A stretch of 64,000 bases of DNA from assembly GCF_018860365.1 (NCBI RefSeq), contig NZ_JAHKPO010000007.1, positions 62,001-126,000 of the forward strand. The letters run 5' to 3'. Origin of the DNA: Arenibacter algicola (GTDB lineage: Bacteria > Bacteroidota > Bacteroidia > Flavobacteriales > Flavobacteriaceae). The position numbers and the translations under genes are program-made. Shown here in pieces: positions 8,519 through 18,075 of the stretch (within the stretch, counting starts at the first letter, position 1; every line of letters starts with the position of its first letter). A model generated the notes under the pieces. That model was not told the DNA's origin, did not search any database, and saw nothing but the letters and a program-made list of their open reading frames with translations.

Positions 8519-11044
8519 ATGGTTTTAAAGAGAAGAAATTTTATTCAAAAAGTAGGGTTGGCAATTCCAATAATTGCCAACCCTTTCTCCAATATATTCG
8601 CCCAAAGTGGTGTGTTGGATAATGAGCTAAAAAGTAGTTCTGGAAAATCCATTGCCTTTAATTTTGAAAATTTAAATGAGAGAGTTTGGATTGGAAAGGA
8701 TTTTTGGAGTATTCCCATGGAAGATTGGGAAATTGGAAATAAAAGGCTGGAGTTTAAAGGGACTATGCGAAATGCCCGTCTTCATCTATTGACTTATGTG
8801 CTTAAAAAGGACATGGGAGATTTTCGCATTAAAAGTAGAATTGGGATTTTAAAAAATAATAATGACAAAGGGAGTGTCGGTTTTTCTACCGGAATAAAGG
8901 ATGCTACCGATCCAAAGAGTGTAAAAGCGGCCTGTTATTTTGGTGAAGGATTATCTACAGGTATTTCCTTGGAAGGCAAATTGTTTGTGGCCGACAAAGA
9001 AGCTGAGCTTCCGGAAAATTTCAATTTTAGCGATTTTACTCTGGAATTGGGGGTGTCACCAAAAAATGGAGATTACGAATGTACCTTGATCGCTGTGGAC
9101 AAGGATGATCGTAAAGCGGAATTGGCATATCGCCACGCCGGAGAGATCGAAGGCCTGGTGGCTTTGGAACAGAACATGAACGAAAAGGAGGGGAGTACCT
9201 TCTGGTCTCGGTCAATTGCCCTTGATGGCACAAAGGTTGAATATGTCCCCGATAACAGTTTTGGACCTATCCTATGGGCCATGTACACGCTTTCAAAAGG
9301 GAAGCTTAAATTAACGGCGCAACTACCTCCTGTAAGCAACAGAGATTCACAAAAGGTGGAGCTTCAATTTTTTAAGAAGGGTAAATGGGTCAAGGAAGAA
9401 AAAGGCGAAATTGATCCTGTATCCTACAGTACTATTTTTTCAATAGAAAATTGGGATTCAGCCCAAGATACACCTTATCGTTTGGTCTATTCCATAGACA
9501 AGGAAAAGCATTATTATAAAGGCGCTATAAGACAAGAGCCAAATGACCGGCCACTGCGATTTGGAGGTTTAACCTGTCAGGAATGGGCAGGATATCCATA
9601 TCGTCCCTTGGTGGAGAATCTTGAAAAATCCAACCCGGATATGCTTTATTTTTCGGGGGATCAATTGTACGAGGGCAATGGAGGATATCCTATAAAAAGA
9701 CAGCCAGAGGACAGCGCAATTCTAAACTATTTGGGAAAATGGTATATGTTTGGTTGGGCTTTTGGAAATATTATGCGCGACCGGCCTACAATCTGCACGC
9801 CCGATGACCACGATGTTTATCAAGGCAATCTTTGGGGAGAAGGAGGTGAAGGCATTTCATTTGAAGCTTGGGAAAAGGTAAGGGATGCCCATGGCGGACT
9901 TGTGCAGACACCCAATATGGTCAATGTGGTTTTTCGCACCCAATGTGGTCACCTTCCAGATCCTTATGACCCATCACCTTTACCATCAGGGATTACCAAT
10001 TGGTTTACCCAAATGGTTTACGGGAAGGTTAGTTTCGCTATTGTGAGTGATAGATTATTTAAATCCGGTCCAGAGATGCTTAGGAGTGGGGAAGGTAGGA
10101 TAGATCATCTTACTGCCCCGGCCAAACCGGAAGAACTTGATTCAAATGACCTGGATTTCATTGGAAATCGACAAATGGAGTTTTTGAATGGCTGGATCGA
10201 AGATTGGCAGGGAGCGAATATGAAGGTGCTGTTAAGTCAGACTTTATTTTCCAATGTAGGTACCCATCATGGTCCCAAAAAGCAATTCTTATTTGGTGAT
10301 TTGGACTCGGGAGGTTGGCCAAAATCGAAACGGGATGAGGTAATACGGACCATTAGAAAAGCTTCTGTTTTTCATATCAACGGAGATCAGCACCTGCCTT
10401 TTATGGTACAATATAGTGTTGATGAAGTACGGGATGGGGGCTGGACCTTCTGTACCCCGGCCATTTCAACGGGTTACCCAAGATGGGGACAGCCAGATTC
10501 GGTCAATGTACCTTTTACGGATAGACCAGCACATGGGCTGCCCAATACGGGTAGCTATCGAGATGGATTTGGAAATACTAATTATATCTATGCCGTTGGG
10601 AATCCGACAGATGATTTTGACCTAGAGAAAAACAGATATTTGAAAGCACAGAAAAAGGCATCCGGTTTTGGGATAATTACTTTTGATACCGGAGCAAGGA
10701 CTATAAAAATGGAAGCAATTCGATTTTTGGCAGACCTTGATGTGGATTCCGAAGACAATACCTACCCGGGATGGCCATTGACCATTGCCCAAGATGACAA
10801 CGATGGCAGAAGGGCCTTGGGCTACCTGCCTAGATTACAGCTTAAGGAATCTAACCAAGTTGTTAGGATTATTAATGAAGAGACCAATGAAATGGTAAAA
10901 TCGTTGAGGGTTAAAGGAAAGGAATTTGTGCCAGAAGTATACTCTTTGGCCAAATATACCTTGATCATAGGGGAAGGGCAAAATGAAAAAGTCATTAAAT
11001 CGGTTGCAATAAGTACGGACCCAAAGGAGGTTATGAAGGTCTAG
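8519..11044 (+). CDS. PhoD-like metallophosphatase with large N-terminal extension
   Basis: An 841-residue exported protein of the PhoD/alkaline phosphatase D type. The N-terminus has a twin-arginine-like motif (KRRNFIQK) before a hydrophobic stretch ending near NIFAQS, suggesting Tat export. Residues about 40-330 form an extension with no motif I can name. The phosphatase core runs from about 345 to 740: FGGLTCQEW, FSGDQLYEG, CTPDDHDVYQGN, LLSQTLFSN and HINGDQHLPF, which hold the Asp, Asn and His ligands of a binuclear metal site. It follows susD after 13 bp, so it is probably co-transcribed. A phosphoesterase inside a sulfatase-rich locus could remove phosphate from the glycan, or could use its metal site on another ester. 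Confidence 0.85.
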   Translation: MVLKRRNFIQKVGLAIPIIANPFSNIFAQSGVLDNELKSSSGKSIAFNFENLNERVWIGKDFWSIPMEDWEIGNKRLEFKGTMRNARLHLLTYVLKKDMGDFRIKSRIGILKNNNDKGSVGFSTGIKDATDPKSVKAACYFGEGLSTGISLEGKLFVADKEAELPENFNFSDFTLELGVSPKNGDYECTLIAVDKDDRKAELAYRHAGEIEGLVALEQNMNEKEGSTFWSRSIALDGTKVEYVPDNSFGPILWAMYTLSKGKLKLTAQLPPVSNRDSQKVELQFFKKGKWVKEEKGEIDPVSYSTIFSIENWDSAQDTPYRLVYSIDKEKHYYKGAIRQEPNDRPLRFGGLTCQEWAGYPYRPLVENLEKSNPDMLYFSGDQLYEGNGGYPIKRQPEDSAILNYLGKWYMFGWAFGNIMRDRPTICTPDDHDVYQGNLWGEGGEGISFEAWEKVRDAHGGLVQTPNMVNVVFRTQCGHLPDPYDPSPLPSGITNWFTQMVYGKVSFAIVSDRLFKSGPEMLRSGEGRIDHLTAPAKPEELDSNDLDFIGNRQMEFLNGWIEDWQGANMKVLLSQTLFSNVGTHHGPKKQFLFGDLDSGGWPKSKRDEVIRTIRKASVFHINGDQHLPFMVQYSVDEVRDGGWTFCTPAISTGYPRWGQPDSVNVPFTDRPAHGLPNTGSYRDGFGNTNYIYAVGNPTDDFDLEKNRYLKAQKKASGFGIITFDTGARTIKMEAIRFLADLDVDSEDNTYPGWPLTIAQDDNDGRRALGYLPRLQLKESNQVVRIINEETNEMVKSLRVKGKEFVPEVYSLAKYTLIIGEGQNEKVIKSVAISTDPKEVMKV

Positions 11045-11146
11045 GGCAATTGAATAAAATATAAGTAAAGGTGCGAATCAAAAATATATGGGTTGTACCT
11101 TACTAGCTTATAAATCCAAAATCATTAAAATTAACTAAATAGAAAA

Positions 11147-12709
11147 ATGAAGATTATTAAAAGGAATTTGTTCCATACCGCCATAATTGTGTTGCTTTTG
11201 GTGGGATGTAAATCCAAGGAAGAGAAAGTAGTCGCTACTGATGAAACTGCTAAAAAGCCCAATATTGTATTTATTTATATGGATGATCTTGGGTATGGCG
11301 ATATGAGTGCCTATGGGGCAACGGAAATCAGTACCCCTAATATGGATGCATTGGCAACGGGCGGTGTACAATTTACAAATGGTTATGCCTCCTCAGCTAC
11401 TTGTACGCCAAGTAGGTATGCCATATTAACAGGTAGGTATCCCTGGCGTAATAAAGATGCCAAAATATTGCCAGGAACAGCTCCTTTGATAATTGATACG
11501 GCACAAATAACAGTGCCCAAAATGTTGCAGGGGGAAGGTTATGCCACCGGTATTGTGGGTAAATGGCATTTGGGACTTGGTAGCGGAAATGTGAATTGGA
11601 ATGAAAGGGTGTCACCTGGCCCCAATGAAGTTGGTTTTGATTATTCCTATATTCTTGCTGCAACCCAGGATAGGGTGCCAACGGTGTATATTGCCGACGG
11701 TCACGTAGACGGTTTGGATCCAAATGACCCCATTGAAGTTAGCTACGAGAAAAATTTTGAAGGGGAACCCACGGGATTGGACAATCCTGAACTGACTACT
11801 ATGAAATGGCATCACGGTCATAACAACAGTATAGTGAATGGAGTTCCAAGAATTGGCTTTATGAAGGGTGGGGAGTCTGCTAAATGGAGCGATGTTGATA
11901 TGGCGGACCATTTTTTGGCCAAAGCCCAACAGTATGTAAAAGAGCATAAAAACAAACCTTTCTTTTTGTACTATGCCTTGCAACAGCCACATGTACCACG
12001 TACACCGCACCCGCGTTTTGCCGGAAAATCTGGAATGGGTCCAAGAGGGGATGTTATTTTGGAGGCCGATTGGATGATAGGGGAGTTTATGAAAACCCTG
12101 GAAGATGAAGGAATCCTTGAGAATACATTAATTGTCTTCTCAAGTGATAACGGCCCAGTAGTCAACGATGGTTATTATGACGACTCCGAAGAAAAATTGG
12201 GCAATCATACCCCAGCAGGAATTTTAAGAGGAGGTAAATATAGTTTGTTCGATGCTGGTACCAGGGTTCCATTTATTACCTATTGGAAAGGTACAATAGC
12301 CCCAGGTAAATCTGATGCCTTGGTATGTCAGTTAGACTTGCTTACTTCAATGGCCGCTTTGGTTGGAAGTGATAAGACAGGTGAGGATAGTGAGAATCTT
12401 TTGGATGCATTTATGGGTAAATCCAAGGACGGAAGGGAAGAGTTGGTATTGGAAGCAACCTCCAGAACAGCCTTTAGAAAAGGTAATTGGGCTATGATTC
12501 CTCCATATAAAGGACCAGCGATAAACAAAATGGTGAACATTGAGTTGGGTAATGCTGAAGAGTATCAATTATATAATCTGGAAAACGATCCAAGTCAAAA
12601 GGAAAATCTGGCTAAATCCAATCCTGAAAAACTTCAGGAATTAATTGCGGACTTTGAAAAAATCAGAGGCAATTCAAATGACGGAATCCAAGACTTGGAA
12701 CTCAAATAA
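11147..12709 (+). CDS. Sulfatase (arylsulfatase A-like lipoprotein)
   Basis: A 520-residue formylglycine-dependent sulfatase. The signal peptide ends in the lipobox LVGC, so the enzyme is probably a lipoprotein. The first metal site is MDDLGYGDM, the modified Cys is C86 in CTPSR, and GKWHLGLG, PHVPRTPHP and SSDNGPV complete the active-site set. The central part (GILRGGKYSLFDAGTRVPF) resembles bacterial galactose/GalNAc-6-sulfatases of the S1_15 kind, but that subfamily is a guess without a profile search. It lies about 100 bp after the phosphatase gene in a run of same-strand sulfatases. The C-terminus is complete. Confidence 0.94.
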   Translation: MKIIKRNLFHTAIIVLLLVGCKSKEEKVVATDETAKKPNIVFIYMDDLGYGDMSAYGATEISTPNMDALATGGVQFTNGYASSATCTPSRYAILTGRYPWRNKDAKILPGTAPLIIDTAQITVPKMLQGEGYATGIVGKWHLGLGSGNVNWNERVSPGPNEVGFDYSYILAATQDRVPTVYIADGHVDGLDPNDPIEVSYEKNFEGEPTGLDNPELTTMKWHHGHNNSIVNGVPRIGFMKGGESAKWSDVDMADHFLAKAQQYVKEHKNKPFFLYYALQQPHVPRTPHPRFAGKSGMGPRGDVILEADWMIGEFMKTLEDEGILENTLIVFSSDNGPVVNDGYYDDSEEKLGNHTPAGILRGGKYSLFDAGTRVPFITYWKGTIAPGKSDALVCQLDLLTSMAALVGSDKTGEDSENLLDAFMGKSKDGREELVLEATSRTAFRKGNWAMIPPYKGPAINKMVNIELGNAEEYQLYNLENDPSQKENLAKSNPEKLQELIADFEKIRGNSNDGIQDLELK

Positions 12710-12757
12710 GGTGTGTTAATTACCCATAGCCAAGAAGAAAGAATTGAATCTTGATAT

Positions 12758-14284
12758 ATGAAAAAATCTGCCTTACATACCTTGTTGATCGGATGCTTGT
12801 TCCTGACTCTGGTAGCGAACGCTCAAAAAAGTAAGGAAAGGCCCAATATCCTGTTTTGCATTGCAGACGATGCATCCATGAAGAGTTTTGGAGCCTATGG
12901 GGATACTTTTATCCATACGCCTTCTATAGACAGCCTGGCCAAAGAAGGGGTTGTTTTTAATAATGCGTATAACGGCAATCCAAAATGTTCCCCGGCACGG
13001 GCCTGTATTCTTACAGGAAAATACAGTTGGCAACTCAAGGAGGCGGCGGATCACAATGGCCGTTTTCCTTCCGAGTTCAAGACCTATCCGCAATTATTGG
13101 CAAATGAGGGGTATAATGTAGGTTTTTCTGGTAAAGGATGGGGTCCTGGGGTGTATGATACTGCCGATAATCCGGCCGGACCGGAATACAACAGTATAAA
13201 AATAACACCCCCGTATGAGAATATAAGTAATATAGATTATGCCGCCAACTTTGGTGCATTTTTGAACGAAAAGGGAGAGGAAAAACCTTTCTGTTTTTGG
13301 TTGGGAGCCAAGGAGCCCCATAGGGCCTATGAACTGGATTCTTGGAAAAAGGCAGGGCGTGAATTGAAAGAAGCAGTTGTGCCCCCCTTTTATCCGGATA
13401 ACGACATAGTTCGTGGAGACCTATTGGATTATGCCAATGAGGTGGAATGGTACGATACCCAAGTGGGTAAGGCCATACAAATATTGAGGGAAAAAGGTTT
13501 GTTGGAAAATACCATGATTGTGGTTACCTCAGATCATGGGATGCCATTCCCTAGGGTAAAAGGACAAATATACGAGGAAGGCTTTCACATTCCATTGATC
13601 TTTTATTGGAAGGGTAAAATCTACCCTGGTCGTACCGTCAACGATTTTGTGAGTTTTTCCGATTTGGCACCAACATTTATGGAAGTAGTGGGGGCTCTAC
13701 CACATCGGCAAATGACTGGAGGAAGTCTTATAAAACAGTTACTCTCTCCAAAATCTGGACAAATAGACCCTTCCCGTGATCATGTATTATTGGGCAAGGA
13801 ACGTCATGATGTTGGTCGGTCCAATGAGGACGGGACAGATTTGGCCTATCCCGTCCGTGCCATTCGGAATGATTCGTTACTCTACGTTCATAATATAAAA
13901 CCAAAAAGATGGCCTGTTGGAAATCCCGAATACGGGTTTTTAAACTGCGATGGATCCCCAACCAAAACTTATCTTACAGATTTAAAACCTGGGGATAAGG
14001 AATACTTCTTTTTTGAGATGAATTTTGATAAAAGGCCGGAGCATGAGTTGTATAACATTCAAGAAGATCCACATTGTATCAATAATTTGGCCGATCTTCC
14101 CGAATATGCTGTGCAAATAAAAAAACTCCGCACTCAAATGGAAACAGAGCTTATAGCTCAGGGAGACCCACGAACCTTAGGTAATGGCGATATTTTTGAT
14201 AATTATATCTACTACGGAAAGCGGTTGGATTATAAAACAGGGGAGCGTATATCTCCTTTGAATTATGTGAAGCAGGATGAATAA
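12758..14284 (+). CDS. Sulfatase (heparan-N-sulfatase-like)
   Basis: A 508-residue type I sulfatase with a cleavable signal peptide (MKKSALHTLLIGCLFLTLVA, cleavage after NAQ). The first metal motif is CIADDASMKSFGAYGD. The formylglycine Cys is C77 in CSPAR. GAKEPHRAYE and TSDHGMPFPRVKGQIYEEG follow; a His replaces the usual Asn in the DxG metal motif (SDHG rather than SDNG), a variant also known in active sulfatases. The layout matches the truncated sulfatase at the window start and the one at 14456, so these three look like paralogues. Spacing of 48 bp from the previous sulfatase suggests one operon. Confidence 0.93.
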   Translation: MKKSALHTLLIGCLFLTLVANAQKSKERPNILFCIADDASMKSFGAYGDTFIHTPSIDSLAKEGVVFNNAYNGNPKCSPARACILTGKYSWQLKEAADHNGRFPSEFKTYPQLLANEGYNVGFSGKGWGPGVYDTADNPAGPEYNSIKITPPYENISNIDYAANFGAFLNEKGEEKPFCFWLGAKEPHRAYELDSWKKAGRELKEAVVPPFYPDNDIVRGDLLDYANEVEWYDTQVGKAIQILREKGLLENTMIVVTSDHGMPFPRVKGQIYEEGFHIPLIFYWKGKIYPGRTVNDFVSFSDLAPTFMEVVGALPHRQMTGGSLIKQLLSPKSGQIDPSRDHVLLGKERHDVGRSNEDGTDLAYPVRAIRNDSLLYVHNIKPKRWPVGNPEYGFLNCDGSPTKTYLTDLKPGDKEYFFFEMNFDKRPEHELYNIQEDPHCINNLADLPEYAVQIKKLRTQMETELIAQGDPRTLGNGDIFDNYIYYGKRLDYKTGERISPLNYVKQDE

Positions 14285-14455
14285 TTTAGCACAGTTAAAG
14301 ATATTGCTATGTCCCTATTCACACCAATGCTGCTGGTTCTCCCTGAATTAGGTCAGAACCTACTATTGCATAAGCCCAATGTGGTTTTGATTTACAACCG
14401 GATAGCGAGCGGAAGAAATTATGACTCTTGTTTATTCTATTTAAAACGATAATAT

Positions 14456-15922
14456 ATGAATTTTAGGCTAATTATTATATCCGCTTGTTTTGGTTTATTG
14501 TTGACGGGCTGTAATGAGAAAAAGGAAACACAGGCAGCCTCACAGAAGCAGGTAGAGAGGCCCAATATAATACTCTTTGTTGCTGATGACCATGGAACCG
14601 ATGCCCTCGGGGCATACGGGAATAAGGTAATAAAAACCCCGAATCTGGATAAATTGGCCTCTGAAGGTGTACGTTTCAACAACGCCTATTGTACCACTGC
14701 CAGCTGTGCTGCCAGTAGATCGGTAATTCTTACCGGACTCTATGGCCATGCCACCGGTTCTTATGGTCATGTACACGACTATCATCATTTTAGCACCTAT
14801 GACATCGTAAAATCCCTGCCCGTGCTGCTTGAAAAAGAAGGGTATACCACGGCTAGGATAGGAAAATATCACGTGGCTCCGGAATCCGTGTACCATTTTG
14901 AACAAGAGTTGAAGGCCGACCCTAGAAGTACCGTGGCCATGGCAGAAGAATGCAAAGATGTTTTGACATCCGACAAACCATTTTTTTTGTATTTCTGTAC
15001 AGATGATCCGCATAGGGCAAATTCTACAGATCCCGAACAATGGGATGCCCCAAACAGTTTTGGGAACAAGTTGGAAGGCTATCCAGGGGTAGAGACTATT
15101 GTTTACGATCCGGCTGAGGTTGTGGTTCCGGATTTTTTGCCGGATACTAATGAAAGTAGGGAAGAAATTGCCCAGTACTACCAAAGTGTTTCCAGAATAG
15201 ATCAGGGTTTTGGTAAGTTGATGCAGATGCTTCAGGAGTCGGGCAAGGCAGACAACACTATAGTTATTTATATATCTGATAATGGCATGGCATTTCCTGG
15301 TGCCAAAACCACCTTATATGAGCCAGGGATGAAACTGCCCTGTATTATTAAGGACCCTTTCTCCAAGTTGAAGAATACCACTTCGGATGCTATGATTTCT
15401 TGGGTAGACCTTACACCTACCATTTTGGACATGGCGCAAGTGGAAACAAAAGGATACTCGTTTCATGGGCGTTCTTTTAAAGAGGTATTGGATATTAAGG
15501 AACCTGAAGGCTGGGATGAAATATACGCCTCCCACACCTTTCATGAAATCACCATGTATTACCCCATGCGCGTGGTGCGGGACAAAAATTACAAGCTTAT
15601 AAGGAACATAGCATGGCGATCGGAATATCCCTTTGCATCGGACTTATGGGCGGCTTCTACATGGCAGGAGGTATATAGAAACAAAAAAGAGTATTTCGGT
15701 AAAAGAAAGGTACAAGATTACCTGTTTCGCCCTGAATTTGAATTATTCGATTTGGAAAAAGATCCCGATGAAATAGTGAACCTGGCCAACGACCCCAATT
15801 ATAAGGAAGTAATGGATGAAATGATAAAAAAAATGAAAGCCTTTCAAATTAAAACCCGTGATCCCTGGCTAATTACTTGGGATCATGATAACTCTCTCCA
15901 GGGCACAGGGGTAAATTTATAG
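14456..15922 (+). CDS. Sulfatase with CxAxR active-site variant
   Basis: A 488-residue sulfatase lipoprotein (lipobox LTGC). The first metal motif is VADDHGTDALGAYGN. The modification site reads CAASR (Cys at residue 84), with Ala in place of the usual Pro; C-x-P/A-x-R is the tolerated consensus for bacterial formylglycine formation, so it is probably still active. Other marks are GKYHVAPES in place of the usual GKWH, DDPHRAN, and SDNGMAFPGAKTTLYEPG. It is closest in layout to the sulfatases at 1 and 12758. It follows the previous sulfatase after 171 bp in which I see no gene. Confidence 0.92.
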   Translation: MNFRLIIISACFGLLLTGCNEKKETQAASQKQVERPNIILFVADDHGTDALGAYGNKVIKTPNLDKLASEGVRFNNAYCTTASCAASRSVILTGLYGHATGSYGHVHDYHHFSTYDIVKSLPVLLEKEGYTTARIGKYHVAPESVYHFEQELKADPRSTVAMAEECKDVLTSDKPFFLYFCTDDPHRANSTDPEQWDAPNSFGNKLEGYPGVETIVYDPAEVVVPDFLPDTNESREEIAQYYQSVSRIDQGFGKLMQMLQESGKADNTIVIYISDNGMAFPGAKTTLYEPGMKLPCIIKDPFSKLKNTTSDAMISWVDLTPTILDMAQVETKGYSFHGRSFKEVLDIKEPEGWDEIYASHTFHEITMYYPMRVVRDKNYKLIRNIAWRSEYPFASDLWAASTWQEVYRNKKEYFGKRKVQDYLFRPEFELFDLEKDPDEIVNLANDPNYKEVMDEMIKKMKAFQIKTRDPWLITWDHDNSLQGTGVNL

Positions 15923-16137
15923 AGTAACAATAAGTTCAAATCGCAATTAATAACTATAAGCTTCTCACATGTAGTCTTAATCTTTTTACTAGAAGTGAAC
16001 TGGCAAAGGCTTATGACTGTTTAACCTGAGCAAAAAGGCAATAATTAGATTGTTAGTTTAGCCATAGGGAACATTTCTGATAGTGCATTGTAAAAGAAAC
16101 AGAAATTAAGGAGAAACAAAGGTTTTAAAATAAGGAA

Positions 16138-18054
16138 ATGAGAAAATTTCAACTATTAAATAGAAGTCCAAAAAATTACAAAATTGTGATGCTACTTGTC
16201 ATTTCCCTTTTGTGTGGGACTGGTTTTTCACAATCGGAGGGGCTACTTTCGGAAAATGTAGTGTTCACAACTGAAATAGCCGAGGACGCTTCCCCAGCTG
16301 TTTTGGCCAGAATTCGTCAGGCAAAGGAATATCCCATTTCCAAAATTAAATTTGAAAAGGGAACCTATCATTTCTATCCGGACAAGGCCTTCGAAAAATT
16401 TACCCGTATTTCCAATCATGACGATGTGTTGGCGAAGACTGCCATGCCTATATTTGGGATGCAGGGCTTGACCATTAATGGCCAAGGTTCTACTTTTATC
16501 TTTCACGGGAGAATGATTCCATTTCTAATTGAGGATTCAAAAAATATTACCATTACGAATGTTACTGTCGACTGGGCAGTGCCTTTTCATAGTGAGGGAC
16601 TAATAGTGGCCAATGATGTGAACAACAATTCCTTTGACATGGAGCTTTCAGAGGAGTATCCTTATGAGATTAGAAATGGTCAGTTGATTTTTGTAAAGGA
16701 GTATTACGAGCATAACTTGGGACAGTCCATTCTTTTTGATCCCGCCCGGAATGCCATCGCCTTTAATACCGAAGTTTATACACCAATATCCGCCACACGC
16801 AACTCTAGTGTTCAGCACAATCTTGATAAAATAAAATATAAGTATAAGACCGATCCCCGTTCCAAGGTGGAAAAAGTCCGTGGAAAAGAGGATAATTTAA
16901 GGGTAGAGGAAGTTAAGCCGGGTACTGTCCGTATTTTTAATCACAAACAGAAATTGCCCCCCGTGGGAATGGTTTTGGTCTGCAAGGGCGATCAGAGTCT
17001 AAACCGCCTGGCACCTGCCTTTCGGATTACGGGAACAGAAGGCTTTAATGCAAAAAATGTGAATGTCCACCATGCAGGAGGAATGGGGTTGATTGCAGAG
17101 AATTCATCAGACCTCATTTTGGACAGCTTTAATGTTACTCCTTCCCAGGGAAGAATGGTCTCTACCACAGCCGATGCTACCCATTTTGTTGGTTGTAGGG
17201 GCAAAGTGGTACTAAAAAATTGCACGTTTAACAATCAGTTGGACGATGCCACTAATGTCCATGGCACCTATCAGGAAGTGATGGATGTCATAGGTAAAAA
17301 CAGCATCGGTGTCCGTATGGGACATGCCCAGCAACAAGGATTTACTATAGGGCGTGCCAACGATACTATTGGACTGGTGAGATTGGCGACTTCCTTTTTT
17401 CCGTATGATTATCTTACCCTAAAAAGTACAGAATATATAAACGGTAGGTACCAGATAATAAGCTTTAACGAAGATCTGCCAGCGGGGCTAAAGGTTGGCG
17501 ATTTAATTGAAAATGTAGAGGGCTATCCAGAACTATTGGTGCAAAATTGTAATATTAGCCGTAATCGAGCTAGGGGACTTCTTATTTCCAATCCAAAGAA
17601 AACAGTTATTGAAAATAATTATTTTAGTACAGAAATGGAAGCCATTCTTATTCCTGTGGAAAGCAGTCATTGGTTTGAATCTGGTAATGCTGCCAACCTT
17701 ATTATTAGGAATAATACTTTTCAGGACAATCAGCACAGCGGATTTAATAGGGGGGTAATTCGTTTTGTTACCGATAATGAAAATCACAATATAGCATTCA
17801 AAAATATTGAAATAACGAATAACCAGTTTCATCAATTCGACAATCTTATTTTGGAGATTTCGAATGTTGATGGATTGTTGTTTCAAGGGAATACGATAAC
17901 CAATTCTGGCAGCTTCCCCATACTGTACCCCGATAATCCCGCCATTACGGTAAAAGCATCAAAAAATATCGTGTTCAAGAAAAACAAATATATGGGCAAG
18001 GCGAAACAAATACTATTGAAAGACGAATTGCTTCACAACCTTAAATTTAAATAA
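16138..18054 (+). CDS. Right-handed beta-helix glycosidase, probable GH110 alpha-1,3-galactosidase
   Basis: A 638-residue exported protein (signal sequence after a basic N-terminus, cleavage near GFSQSEG) made of short parallel beta-helix coils such as LTINGQGSTFIF, KNITITNVTVDW and NIEITNNQF. The stretch NNQLDDATNVHGTY (Asp pair D369/D370) and the overall length match what I recall of GH110 enzymes, which remove terminal alpha-1,3-linked galactose and rely on aspartates on the helix face. No lyase-type Lys/Arg cluster is obvious. The gene sits among sulfatases and upstream of a galactose mutarotase, consistent with exo-removal of galactose after desulfation. The GH110 call rests on motif memory and context; another beta-helix glycosidase family is possible. 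Confidence 0.75.
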   Translation: MRKFQLLNRSPKNYKIVMLLVISLLCGTGFSQSEGLLSENVVFTTEIAEDASPAVLARIRQAKEYPISKIKFEKGTYHFYPDKAFEKFTRISNHDDVLAKTAMPIFGMQGLTINGQGSTFIFHGRMIPFLIEDSKNITITNVTVDWAVPFHSEGLIVANDVNNNSFDMELSEEYPYEIRNGQLIFVKEYYEHNLGQSILFDPARNAIAFNTEVYTPISATRNSSVQHNLDKIKYKYKTDPRSKVEKVRGKEDNLRVEEVKPGTVRIFNHKQKLPPVGMVLVCKGDQSLNRLAPAFRITGTEGFNAKNVNVHHAGGMGLIAENSSDLILDSFNVTPSQGRMVSTTADATHFVGCRGKVVLKNCTFNNQLDDATNVHGTYQEVMDVIGKNSIGVRMGHAQQQGFTIGRANDTIGLVRLATSFFPYDYLTLKSTEYINGRYQIISFNEDLPAGLKVGDLIENVEGYPELLVQNCNISRNRARGLLISNPKKTVIENNYFSTEMEAILIPVESSHWFESGNAANLIIRNNTFQDNQHSGFNRGVIRFVTDNENHNIAFKNIEITNNQFHQFDNLILEISNVDGLLFQGNTITNSGSFPILYPDNPAITVKASKNIVFKKNKYMGKAKQILLKDELLHNLKFK

Positions 18055-18075
18055 CAACCAAATAATTTATAGACA

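Noticed and set aside
14540-15184. 214-residue minus-strand ORF inside a sulfatase gene
   Set aside because: It lies wholly antisense to a well-supported sulfatase and has no domain or start context.
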